NCBI GenBank assembly: GCA_947453285.1
Contig: CANGGA010000004.1
Coordinates: 1-18,011, forward strand
Direction of reading: 5' to 3'
DNA from: Microbacteriaceae bacterium
GTDB taxonomy: Bacteria; Actinomycetota; Actinomycetes; Actinomycetales; Microbacteriaceae
Length of the DNA: 18,011 nucleotides
Positions 1 through 7,332 of this stretch are shown piece after piece. The notes under the pieces were generated by a model. The model was given only the letters and a program-made list of their open reading frames with translations, searched no databases and was not told the origin of the DNA. Position numbers and translations under genes: made by a program. How positions within the stretch are numbered: position 1 is the first letter of the stretch; each line of letters starts with the position of its first letter.

Positions 1-369
1 AATGCTCTTAGGGCCGACCATGCGACCTTCGCCGGCAACCACGGTGATGTTCTTCGAGTTGACCAGACCGGTAAGGCCCTTGAATAGTTTGTCGACGATG
101 CCATCGCGGTAAGAGTTAACAACACTCATGTCGATTGATCCGAACTGGGCATTAATTCCATAGTGTGCAGCGTCTTTAACGACGTCGGCTACTTCTGCGG
201 CGTGCAAAAGCGCCTTAGTAGGAATGCATCCTCGGTGGAGGCAGGTGCCTCCGAGCTTGTCTTTCTCGATCAGCGCGACGCGCTTGCCCAGTTGGGCTGA
301 GCGAAGAGCGGCTGCGTAGCCACCGCTTCCTCCACCAAGAATTACGAGGTCAAAATTGTGCTCAGCCAA
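1..369 (-). CDS. lpdA: Dihydrolipoamide dehydrogenase (E3), 5' part
   Basis: This is the N-terminal 123 codons of a flavoprotein disulfide reductase, cut by the window edge. E3 reoxidises dihydrolipoamide on 2-oxoacid dehydrogenase complexes in the cytoplasm, using FAD and NAD+. Visible are the FAD-binding GGGSGG (residues 12-17) after a beta strand, the acidic end of that fold at Glu35, and the redox-active disulfide GGTCLHRGCIPTK with Cys43 and Cys48. The C-terminal NAD and dimerisation domains lie outside the window. I chose the TTG codon at 367-369 because AGGAG (376-380) sits 6 bases upstream and no ATG or GTG fits. It follows pepA on the same strand with a 76-base gap. The gap holds a possible TAAAGT -10 (404-409), which I consider weak. 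Confidence 0.93.
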   Translation of the reverse strand, partial: MAEHNFDLVILGGGSGGYAAALRSAQLGKRVALIEKDKLGGTCLHRGCIPTKALLHAAEVADVVKDAAHYGINAQFGSIDMSVVNSYRDGIVDKLFKGLTGLVNSKNITVVAGEGRMVGPKSI

Positions 370-375
370 AACGGA

Positions 376-380
376 CTCCT
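376..380 (-). promoter_or_regulatory. Ribosome binding site of lpdA
   Basis: AGGAG on the minus strand lies 6 bases before a TTG codon. It decides the unusual TTG start of lpdA. Confidence 0.7.
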
Positions 381-445
381 AGATAAGGTCGGCAAACAAA
401 TCAACTTTACTACTGCTAAATTGCTGGGCAGCAGGAGAGTCGAAA

Positions 446-1921
446 CTACTTAGAAAAAGACTCCGCGAGCGCGACGAGACTTCTGACGAACGAGCCGGTG
501 GCACCCTTCGGAATGAAACCGTAGCCAGCGCCATCGTTGTCGGCTGGGCCGGCTAGGTCTAGGTGAACCCATGGAATCTGCTCATCCGAGGTTTTCGACT
601 TCTTGCCAATAAATTCTTTCAAGAACAGGCCGCCGACTAGCATGCCGCCACTCGGGTTTCCGACTCGAGAGTTCATCAAGTCGGCAATATCGCTGTTTAG
701 CAGGGCACGAAGCTCTTCAGGAAACGGCATTGGCCAGGAAAATTCGCCGGTGGCCTTGGTTGCCTTGAACAGTGCATCAACTGCAGCGTCGTCGCCCATG
801 AGTCCGGCATATCGAGTGCCAAGTGCAATGCGCTGAGCCCCGGTAAGGGTTGCCACATCGACAATCAGATCTGGGTAGCTTTCGCTAGCAAGCGCAAGTC
901 CATCGCCAAGAACCAGGCGACCTTCTGCATCGGTGTTGGTAACCTCAACCGTTTTGCCGTTGCGCAACTTGATTACGTCGCCAGGTCGAGTTGCCGAACC
1001 TGATGGCATGTTCTCGGCGAGGCAAAGGTATGCGGTGGCGTGCACCTTGAGTTTCAGTCTCGCGATGGCCAATACGGCGTTTAGCACGGTCGCTGCGCCG
1101 GTCATGTCGTATTTCATTCCAAGCATCGAGGCCGGTGGCTTAAGCGACAAACCGCCAGTGTCATAGGTAATGCCCTTGCCAACGAATGCAATCTTCTTCT
1201 TGGCCCCGGTTGGTTTGTATTCAATTTTCACTAGGCGAGGAGGTCGCACCGAACCTTTGCCTACTCCCAAAAGCCCACCGAAACCGCCGGCAGCGAGCTT
1301 CTTTTCGTCAAGAATCGTGATTGAAACGGCTGATCCCTTGGCTAAGCGGGTTGCAGCAGCCGCAAAACTCTGTGGATAAAGGTCGTTCGCCGGCATGCTC
1401 ACCAAGTCGCGAGTGTCGTGAACTGCAGCACGGATGATTTCTACGCGGGTCAGGGTGGCTGGCTTCACCTTTAGCTTGGTCGCCAAGACCAAGTTTTGAG
1501 CGGTGGCCTTCTTGGCATCTGACTTGTATGCGTCGTAGCTGTAGTGACCCACCGCGTAGCCCTCAAGCAGCGCGAGTGCGTCTGACTCGGTCTTCAGCGG
1601 CAAAGCGATGACCACCTGGCGAAAGTCGTTCAGTGTTCGACCGACGGTTCCGCCGAGGTAGCGAAGTGAGTCGGTGTCAGCGGCCTTGAGGCCGCCAACA
1701 ATTGCGAAAAAGGCACCGTTCGGCGCGGGAACCTTGGTCACGCTATCTGGTGTTGCCTTGACGCCGAGCTTGGTCAGATCGAGGCTCTTCAGCGACGAGA
1801 TGTCGACGCCGTCACTGACAAGACTCAGTTTCGAAGACTTCTCGGTTACTCCGATTACGAACACGCTGTCTTTAGCGAATGCTGGTGCCGATGCGGCCAC
1901 CTTGATGAAATGTTTAGGCAT
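446..1921 (-). CDS. pepA: Leucyl aminopeptidase, M17 family
   Basis: This 491-residue cytosolic aminopeptidase removes N-terminal residues from peptides with a two-metal centre; the family forms hexamers. The N-terminal macro-like domain covers roughly residues 1-170 and the catalytic domain 170-491. Expected metal ligands are all present: Lys249, Asp254 (VGKGITYDTGG), Asp272 (KYDMTGAA), Asp331 and Glu333 (NTDAEGR). The catalytic Lys261 and Arg335 are also present. Length is normal for the family. The ATG at 1919-1921 has no Shine-Dalgarno, but TAGAGT lies 6 bases upstream, suggesting a leaderless mRNA. It is divergent from the PAC2 gene with only 35 bases between starts, and lpdA lies downstream on the same strand. 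In E. coli, PepA also binds DNA; nothing here shows that role. Confidence 0.96.
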   Translation of the reverse strand: MPKHFIKVAASAPAFAKDSVFVIGVTEKSSKLSLVSDGVDISSLKSLDLTKLGVKATPDSVTKVPAPNGAFFAIVGGLKAADTDSLRYLGGTVGRTLNDFRQVVIALPLKTESDALALLEGYAVGHYSYDAYKSDAKKATAQNLVLATKLKVKPATLTRVEIIRAAVHDTRDLVSMPANDLYPQSFAAAATRLAKGSAVSITILDEKKLAAGGFGGLLGVGKGSVRPPRLVKIEYKPTGAKKKIAFVGKGITYDTGGLSLKPPASMLGMKYDMTGAATVLNAVLAIARLKLKVHATAYLCLAENMPSGSATRPGDVIKLRNGKTVEVTNTDAEGRLVLGDGLALASESYPDLIVDVATLTGAQRIALGTRYAGLMGDDAAVDALFKATKATGEFSWPMPFPEELRALLNSDIADLMNSRVGNPSGGMLVGGLFLKEFIGKKSKTSDEQIPWVHLDLAGPADNDGAGYGFIPKGATGSFVRSLVALAESFSK

Positions 1922-1927
1922 GACTTC

Positions 1928-1933
1928 ACTCTA
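1928..1933 (-). promoter_or_regulatory. Likely -10 box of pepA (leaderless)
   Basis: TAGAGT on the minus strand fits TANNNT and ends 6 bases before the pepA ATG, so transcription would begin at or next to the start codon. No clear -35 is visible. Confidence 0.5.
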
Positions 1934-1943
1934 AACCCGCTCG

Positions 1944-1949
1944 TAGACT
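1944..1949 (+). promoter_or_regulatory. Likely -10 box of the PAC2 gene (leaderless)
   Basis: TAGACT fits TANNNT and ends 7 bases before the GTG start at 1957. There is no Shine-Dalgarno. A partial -35 (ATGACT, 1920-1925, 18-base spacer) would overlap the pepA start codon. Confidence 0.5.
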
Positions 1950-1956
1950 TATCTGT

Positions 1957-2877
1957 GTGGTTGACCCAAGCGAGTTATATGAATTGCACAACGAAGATTT
2001 CGACGTGCCGCTTGGCCTGCACCTCATCGCGGGTCTAACCGGTTTTACCGATGCGGGTTCGACTATCGAACAGTTCGCGAATCACGTATTTGAGAATCTC
2101 GATCACCGGGTTGTTGCAATTTTCGACAACGATGAATTGCTCGATTATCGATCACGCAGACCGGTTATGTACTTCGAGAAAGATCACATTTCTTCATACG
2201 AGCCGACGACCCTCGCACTCTATTTGGTAACAGATGAAGTCGGTCAGAAATTTCTTTTTCTTCACGGATACGAGCCAGACTTCAAGTGGGAATCGTTCAC
2301 CCAAGCGGTGTTCGATCTAGTCGACATTTTCGAGATCGAAGACTTTTCTTGGGTGCACTCGATTCCATTTCCGATCGCTCACTCACGTGCGGTTGGCGTG
2401 ACCATCTCTGGCAATCGCAAAGATCTCATTGAGAGAATCTCAGAGTGGAAACCGCAAACACAGGTTCCTGGCAACGTTCTGCACCTGCTCGAGTTTCGAT
2501 TTTCTGAAGAGGACTTTCCAACCGCCGGCTTTGTAATGTTGGTGCCTCACTACTTGAGCGATGTCGATTACCCACAGGCTGCGGTTGCCGCCTTTGAGCA
2601 AATCGCCGCTGCAACCGGATTAGTTTTTCCGACAGATCGTTTGCGTGAGGCCGGCGTCAAGTTTCTCGAAGAGCTCACGAAAAACATTGCAGACAACCCA
2701 GAATTAGCAAAGCTCGTTGCGAATCTCGAGCAAAATTTCAGCAACGACGAGTCTTCGAGCCGTGGCCCAAGAATTGCAGCTCCAAAGCTTGAGGTGCCGA
2801 GTGCCGATGAAATCGCAGCTGAACTTGAGGATTACCTTTCCCTGAAGCGCAAGCAGTCGAGCGAAGACCAGGAATAG
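1957..2877 (+). CDS. PAC2-family protein
   Basis: This 306-residue protein is of the PAC2 (proteasome assembly chaperone 2-like) family, which is duplicated in actinobacteria; M. tuberculosis Rv2714 is a structurally studied relative. Its function is not established. The alpha/beta core spans about residues 18-230. Family-like segments include GLTGFTDAG (26-34), IFDNDELLDYRSRRP (55-69), a WVHSIPFPIAHSR segment (132-144), and PHYLSDVDYPQAA (197-209). A charged helical tail follows (about 232-300) and probably projects from the core. The GTG start at 1957 is chosen because it follows a -10 box at leaderless spacing. The stop overlaps the next GTG by one base (TAGTG), so it is probably translationally coupled to the MFS gene. 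No proteasome genes are visible in the window. Confidence 0.88.
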   Translation: MVDPSELYELHNEDFDVPLGLHLIAGLTGFTDAGSTIEQFANHVFENLDHRVVAIFDNDELLDYRSRRPVMYFEKDHISSYEPTTLALYLVTDEVGQKFLFLHGYEPDFKWESFTQAVFDLVDIFEIEDFSWVHSIPFPIAHSRAVGVTISGNRKDLIERISEWKPQTQVPGNVLHLLEFRFSEEDFPTAGFVMLVPHYLSDVDYPQAAVAAFEQIAAATGLVFPTDRLREAGVKFLEELTKNIADNPELAKLVANLEQNFSNDESSSRGPRIAAPKLEVPSADEIAAELEDYLSLKRKQSSEDQE

Positions 2878-4127
2878 TGGCCCGCGGCAACGCCTCCGCG
2901 GTTATGGCTGCCGCCACCTTTGCTTATTTCGCATCTGTAATGCAGCGAAGCTCGATGGGGGTTGCTGCGCTTCCCGCCGCAGAGCGTTTTCACACAACTG
3001 CAACTGCGCTATCGGCGCTTGCTGTATTTCAGTTGATTGTTTATGCGGCAATGCAAATTCCGGTTGGCATTTTGCTTGATAGATTTGGCGCTCGAATTTT
3101 GATTACGGTTGGTGCCATCGCAATGACGATTGGTCAATTCGTGGTCGCTATTGCTCCAACCATTTCAATCGCTTACCTCGGGCGAATGCTGGTGGGTCTA
3201 GGTGACGCATTCACATTTATTTCGTTGGTCAGATTGATCGTTGCTTGGAACGACGCAAAGTCTGTTCCGCGACAACAACAATTTCTTACTAGCCTCGGTC
3301 AACTCGGACAAATTGCAAGTGCAGTGCCGTTCGCAATACTTCTCGCATTCTCTGGTTGGCAAGATGCATTTTCGATGGCAGCTTTCGTTGCGGTTGTCAG
3401 CGCTGTGGTTGCGTTTTTGTTTATTCGAAACGAACCGTCTCACGTGCCGCACTCGCGCGATGAAATGACCCTTAAGCGGGCAATGGCGTTGCTTGTTGAA
3501 AACGTAAAGTTTGCGGGCACTCGAATGAGTTTCTGGGTGCACTTCACTTTGCAGTCATCCGGTTCGGTATTTCTTCTTCTCTGGGGAGTTCCTTATCTTG
3601 TCGCTGGGCAAGGGCAGACTCGTCAATTCGCATCGTCGATGTTGATTCTGCAAACATCGCTAGGTTTGCTACTCGGCTACCTGCTAGGCCTTCTTGCGGC
3701 AAATCGTCCTCAGTGGCGAGTGCGATTTGTATTCATCGACGCCGCGCTGATCATTTCGGCATGGATTTTTATGGCCTGCTGGTCGGGACCGGCGCCGACC
3801 TGGATGCTTATAGCCCTGGTTGTGATAATCGGTTCCGGCGGACCAGCTTCGATGCTGGCGATGGACTTCTCGCGAGGCTTCACTCCGAAAGAGCGTCTAG
3901 GTTCGGCGAACGGCTTCATTAACATCGGCGGGTTTCTCGCAACTTTCTCGACGATGGCAATTGCCGGCTGGATTCTGGATTTCGTCAAGGCGACGACTCA
4001 TGCATCAACGGCCTATTCACCGCTTGGTTTCAGATGGGCGATGTCGGCTCAAATCGCCGTTTTGATCGTCGGTTTGGCGCTCTTTGGCTTTGAACTTCGC
4101 AAGACCAGGCGCACTCACCAGATCTAG
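2877..4127 (+). CDS. MFS transporter
   Basis: This 416-residue inner-membrane protein has about 12 hydrophobic segments in two bundles. The bundles are split by a charged central loop near residues 184-205. The major facilitator motif A appears as GILLDRFGAR (64-73) after the second helix, and helix 4 contains GRMLVGLGDAF (102-112). The proline- and glycine-rich stretch GSGGPASMLAMDFSRGF (319-335) may line the pathway. The substrate cannot be read from the sequence; drug, sugar-acid or organic-anion transport are all possible. The GTG start overlaps the PAC2 stop by one base, so the two genes form a coupled pair. A link between PAC2 and transport is only inferred from this overlap. It ends 188 bases before sigA and I see no convincing terminator after it. 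Confidence 0.88.
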   Translation: MARGNASAVMAAATFAYFASVMQRSSMGVAALPAAERFHTTATALSALAVFQLIVYAAMQIPVGILLDRFGARILITVGAIAMTIGQFVVAIAPTISIAYLGRMLVGLGDAFTFISLVRLIVAWNDAKSVPRQQQFLTSLGQLGQIASAVPFAILLAFSGWQDAFSMAAFVAVVSAVVAFLFIRNEPSHVPHSRDEMTLKRAMALLVENVKFAGTRMSFWVHFTLQSSGSVFLLLWGVPYLVAGQGQTRQFASSMLILQTSLGLLLGYLLGLLAANRPQWRVRFVFIDAALIISAWIFMACWSGPAPTWMLIALVVIIGSGGPASMLAMDFSRGFTPKERLGSANGFINIGGFLATFSTMAIAGWILDFVKATTHASTAYSPLGFRWAMSAQIAVLIVGLALFGFELRKTRRTHQI

Positions 4128-4203
4128 CGGGGAATAAAGCACTGGCCAAGGCTGTTTGAGACATTAGCAATTGGGTACAAATCCGCTATTTGTCGGTTAA
4201 AGG

Positions 4204-4212
4204 TGCCATAAT
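4204..4212 (+). promoter_or_regulatory. Probable extended -10 promoter of sigA
   Basis: TGCCATAAT is a TG-n-CATAAT extended -10 element. A TTGTCG at 4190-4195 is too close (11-base spacer) to be its -35. Transcription would start near 4219, giving a leader of about 97 bases before sigA. A separate TTGACA at 4243-4248 has no good -10 partner. Confidence 0.45.
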
Positions 4213-4240
4213 TGTCGCAGACCCAGTCAAACCGCTAAGG

Positions 4241-4259
4241 ACTTGACATGGGTCCAAGT
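4241..4259 (+). other. Small hairpin in sigA leader
   Basis: ACTTG pairs with CAAGT, and the inner AC pairs with GT across a one-base bulge, leaving an ATGG loop. It has no U-run, so it is not a typical terminator. Its role is unknown and it may be chance. Confidence 0.3.
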
Positions 4260-4290
4260 TATGCCCGATTCATCCCAGTTTCACTGATTT

Positions 4291-4315
4291 CAGGCACCGC
4301 CTGCAGGAGGCACCG
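4291..4315 (+). promoter_or_regulatory. Hairpins and direct repeat around the sigA ribosome binding site
   Basis: CAGGC (4291-4295) can pair with GCCTG (4299-4303) over a 3-base loop, leaving the Shine-Dalgarno AGGAGG (4305-4310) free. The alternative pairing GCCT (4299-4302) with AGGC (4308-4311) would hide it. The 8-base direct repeat AGGCACCG occurs at 4292-4299 and 4308-4315, flanking the palindrome CCTGCAGG (4300-4307). The SD is very strong and lies 5 bases before the sigA ATG. Regulation by switching is an inference. Confidence 0.45.
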
Positions 4316-6070
4316 ATGGCTAAACCAAACGACGGCTCGAAAAAGCGTGGTCTGCTGGGAATGCTGAGTGGCGCAAAATCAAAGGGCAAGACCGTTTCCG
4401 CAACAAAAGAGAGCAAGACCATCACTCCTTCAGCAAGCAAGAACACCAAATCTGCAGCAAAGCCAGCGGCAAAGTCACCGGCTAAGGCCGCTGCAAAGCC
4501 TGCCGCAAAGGCAACAGCCAAGCCGACTGCTAAGCCAGCGGCAAAGTCACCGGCTAAGGCCGCTGCAAAGCCTGTCGCAAAGCCTGCCGCAAAGGCAGCT
4601 GCCAAGCCTGTCGCCAAGAAGGCAGCAGCTAAGCCATCCGCTAAGCCGGTTGCCAAGAAGGCAGCAGCTAAGCCCGCCGCGAAGCCGGTTGCAAAACCTG
4701 TCGCTAAGAAAACTCCCGCTAAGCCAGTTGCAAAACCGGCAGCCAAGAAAGCGGCCGCGAAGCCGGCCGCGAAGAAGGCAGCTGCCAAGCCTGCAGCGAA
4801 GCCGGTTGCAAAGTCGGTTGCAAAACCAGTCGCTAAGAAGACTGCTGCAAAGCCAGCAGCAAAGTCGACCGGCCCGGCAGCTAAGAACAAGCCGGCATCA
4901 GAAAAGAAGCCAGCAAAGGGCGCGAAACTTCCTAAGGGCATGGAGCCTGGCGACGAAGAGGAACTTGATGATGAGGTCGATGATCTACCTATCGAGGTGA
5001 TTGTTGCCGAGGCTGCAACCGCGGTTGATCTGACTGCAGAAGAAGAGACCCACCTCGACGACGAAGAAGAGCCGAAAGAAGATCACCCTGAAGGTGTTCT
5101 CGTCTTCGATGACAAAAAAGAAGACGACATTCCGGTTCAGACCATTTCAATCACCGGTGCTACTGCCGACCCGGTAAAGGATTACCTGAAGCAAATCGGT
5201 AAGGTCGCTCTGCTAAACGCAGAACTCGAAGTTGATTTGGCTAAGAGAATCGAAGCTGGCCTATTTGCCGAAGAAAAACTTGCGACCGACAAGAAGCTAG
5301 GCAAAGAGATGCAACGCGATCTAACCTGGGTTGCCAAAGACGGTCAGCGCGCCAAGGCTCACTTGCTGGAGGCGAACTTGCGTTTGGTGGTTTCATTGGC
5401 GAAGCGCTACACCGGCCGTGGAATGCAATTTCTAGATCTTATTCAAGAAGGTAACCTCGGTTTGATTCGCGCAGTCGAAAAATTCGACTACACCAAGGGT
5501 TATAAATTCTCGACATACGCAACCTGGTGGATTCGTCAGGCGATTACTCGCGCGATGGCAGACCAGGCGCGAACAATTCGTATTCCTGTGCACATGGTTG
5601 AAGTCATTAACAAGCTTGCACGCGTGCAGCGACAGTTGCTTCAAGACCTCGGCCGCGAGCCAAGCCCTGAAGAGTTGGCGCGCGAGCTCGACATGACGCC
5701 TGAGAAGGTTGTTGAAGTTCAGAAGTACGGTCGCGAACCTATTTCGCTTTCTACTCCGCTTGGCGAAGATGGCGATAGCGAATTCGGAGACCTAATTGAA
5801 GACGTCGAGGCAGTTTCGCCGGTTGAGGCTTCTGTCGCGAAAGCTCGCAACGAGGCAATCGAGCGTTTGCTTGCCGGTCTAACCGAGCGTGAGGCTCGAG
5901 TCATCAAGTCTCGCTACGGCCTAGTTGACGGCATCTCAAAGACTCTCGATCAGATTGGTGAAGAGCTCGGTGTTACCCGCGAGCGCATTCGCCAGATCGA
6001 AGCGAAGACCATGCACAAGTTGCAGCACCCTTCTCGCGCTCAGGCACTGAGAGACTTCGTAGGGCAGTAA
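4316..6070 (+). CDS. sigA: Primary sigma factor SigA (RpoD/HrdB type)
   Basis: This 584-residue housekeeping sigma-70 factor directs RNA polymerase to most promoters. Residues 44-207 are a low-complexity Lys/Ala/Pro tract of repeated AKP and AAK units, resembling histone-H1-like tails. Residues 212-272 are strongly acidic. The conserved core follows. Region 1.2 begins at DPVKDYLKQIG (285-295), and regions 2.1-2.4 run over about 350-420, with RLVVSLAKRY, DLIQEGNLGL and the -10-reading YATWWIRQAI. Region 3 covers about 424-500 and region 4.2 has the helix-turn-helix VTRERIRQIEAK (553-564). The start follows a near-perfect AGGAGG. The stop overlaps the murT ATG by one base (TAATG), so sigA appears to be first in an operon with murT-gatD. 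Similar A/K/P-rich N-termini occur in other actinobacterial primary sigma factors. Confidence 0.97.
   Translation: MAKPNDGSKKRGLLGMLSGAKSKGKTVSATKESKTITPSASKNTKSAAKPAAKSPAKAAAKPAAKATAKPTAKPAAKSPAKAAAKPVAKPAAKAAAKPVAKKAAAKPSAKPVAKKAAAKPAAKPVAKPVAKKTPAKPVAKPAAKKAAAKPAAKKAAAKPAAKPVAKSVAKPVAKKTAAKPAAKSTGPAAKNKPASEKKPAKGAKLPKGMEPGDEEELDDEVDDLPIEVIVAEAATAVDLTAEEETHLDDEEEPKEDHPEGVLVFDDKKEDDIPVQTISITGATADPVKDYLKQIGKVALLNAELEVDLAKRIEAGLFAEEKLATDKKLGKEMQRDLTWVAKDGQRAKAHLLEANLRLVVSLAKRYTGRGMQFLDLIQEGNLGLIRAVEKFDYTKGYKFSTYATWWIRQAITRAMADQARTIRIPVHMVEVINKLARVQRQLLQDLGREPSPEELARELDMTPEKVVEVQKYGREPISLSTPLGEDGDSEFGDLIEDVEAVSPVEASVAKARNEAIERLLAGLTEREARVIKSRYGLVDGISKTLDQIGEELGVTRERIRQIEAKTMHKLQHPSRAQALRDFVGQ
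4460..4574 (+). repeat. Internal DNA repeats in sigA 5' region
   Basis: An exact 43-base direct repeat occurs at 4460-4502 and 4532-4574, offset by 72 bases (24 codons). A further 23-base repeat occurs at 4613-4635 and 4652-4674, offset by 39 bases (13 codons). All offsets keep frame and encode Lys/Ala/Pro units of the SigA N-terminus. This pattern suggests expansion by slippage or unequal recombination. Confidence 0.9.
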
Positions 6071-7332
6071 TGCTTCACCTTCCGGCGATTGTGATCGGGC
6101 GTTTTGCGCGGTTTGCAATTAGACGAGTTAGACCTGGTGGCGGTTCCGCGCTTCCCGGGTTATTGCTGAGCAAGATTGCTCCACGCATGCTTGCCAAAAC
6201 ACTTCGCTCGTTTCCGCAGGGTCTTGTCGTAATCACCGGTTCAGCGGGCAAATCAACCACAACAAAGATGGTCGTGGCTATTGCAAGGGCTCACGGACTC
6301 GAAGTGTTCACAAATCCATCGACGGCCAACATTCGCCAAGGATTTTTCTCGGCGATTATTGAGAAGAGCAACATTTTTGGCCGAATTCCCGGAGACATTG
6401 CCATTCTCGAAATGGACGAAGGTCACGCCGAATCGATTACTTCAGAAGTAGCGCCGCGAATTGTCACCCTGCTTAACGTGCTCGAGGATCAGCTCGATCG
6501 CTTCGTTGATCCGGCCATCGTGCGAGACAAATTAGCGCTGGTAGCTGGTCGGGCAACACAAAAGGTTCTTTTGAATGCTGACGATCAAAACATTCTCTTG
6601 ATTGCGAGCCAAGAACAACTCTCAGAAAAGTCCTTCTTCGGAATCGCAAGCGATGTTCTCGGAGAGTCCAACCTGGGAGTCGCACCCACATATGCTGCGA
6701 ACATAGCCCGACCAAAGGTGCACGCCGAGGTTGCCAGTCTTATTGCAAAGCGCTGTGCCGTGCACATCGCAGAACGTGAAGCAATCTTCGACCTGCCAAA
6801 CCGTGGGCTGCACTACGCACTCGATGCAGTCGCCGCGCTAAGCACCGCGGCCGAATTGCTTGGCGAGAAGTTTGACCTTGAGTTGGCGGAGAGGGTTTTG
6901 AATGAACTGCCTCCGGTATTTGCCAGGGGCGAGATTGTTCAAATAGGTGAAAAAGACGTTGAGTTTGTGCTCGTGCAGAACCCGACCTCTTTTCAGCTCA
7001 ACCTCGACAACTTAGAGCTACCTCTTGATCGAATGATGATTGCAATTGGCCGAGATGTTCACGATCCGTCGTGGCTGTGGACGGTTGATCTTTCGCGACT
7101 TAATCGAGTCGATGTGATCAGCGGCTACAACGTTCACGAACTCGGCCTGAGACTTGCCTATGACAACGTGCAGATAGATGTCGTCGACGAAGACCTGTTT
7201 TCTGCCATTGATAAATTCATGGCCCTACCTGATCCAATCCACGGAATTCGCACCGTCGTTTTTTCGGCAGATGCAATGCGCAGATTGCGTCGCCACCTTG
7301 GATTCACTAGTCCAGATGAGGTGGAGCGATGA
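6070..7332 (+). CDS. murT: MurT-like Mur ligase, lipid II D-Glu modifying subunit, zinc ribbon missing
   Basis: This 420-residue protein is like MurT. In other bacteria MurT activates the D-Glu alpha-carboxyl of lipid II with ATP and adds ammonia supplied by GatD. The Mur ligase P-loop is GSAGKST (57-63), in place of the usual GTNGKT. Other retained family segments are NPSTAN (82-87), EMDEGHA (114-120), DQLDRF (140-145) and NADD (169-172). The C-terminal DUF1727-type domain has NPTSF (304-308) and DPSWLWTVD (332-340). The segment after residue 190, where MurT normally carries a four-cysteine zinc ribbon, has only Cys229. The sigA stop overlaps its ATG by one base, and its own stop overlaps gatD by four (ATGA). 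The fold assignment is firm, but amidation activity is doubtful given the partner. Confidence 0.87.
   Translation: MLHLPAIVIGRFARFAIRRVRPGGGSALPGLLLSKIAPRMLAKTLRSFPQGLVVITGSAGKSTTTKMVVAIARAHGLEVFTNPSTANIRQGFFSAIIEKSNIFGRIPGDIAILEMDEGHAESITSEVAPRIVTLLNVLEDQLDRFVDPAIVRDKLALVAGRATQKVLLNADDQNILLIASQEQLSEKSFFGIASDVLGESNLGVAPTYAANIARPKVHAEVASLIAKRCAVHIAEREAIFDLPNRGLHYALDAVAALSTAAELLGEKFDLELAERVLNELPPVFARGEIVQIGEKDVEFVLVQNPTSFQLNLDNLELPLDRMMIAIGRDVHDPSWLWTVDLSRLNRVDVISGYNVHELGLRLAYDNVQIDVVDEDLFSAIDKFMALPDPIHGIRTVVFSADAMRRLRRHLGFTSPDEVER

Noticed and set aside
4243..4248. TTGACA as the -35 of a second sigA promoter
   Set aside because: No -10-like hexamer lies 16-18 bases downstream; the best match there (GATTCA) is poor.
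4440..4880. Tandem repeats resembling a CRISPR-like array
   Set aside because: The repeats are irregular, keep the sigA reading frame and encode AKP units. There are no unique spacers and no cas genes.
4270..4941. Long minus-strand ORF (223 codons) rich in Ala, Gly and Phe
   Set aside because: It is the antisense shadow of the Lys/Ala/Pro repeat of sigA; low complexity keeps it open. It has no ribosome binding site and no recognisable family.
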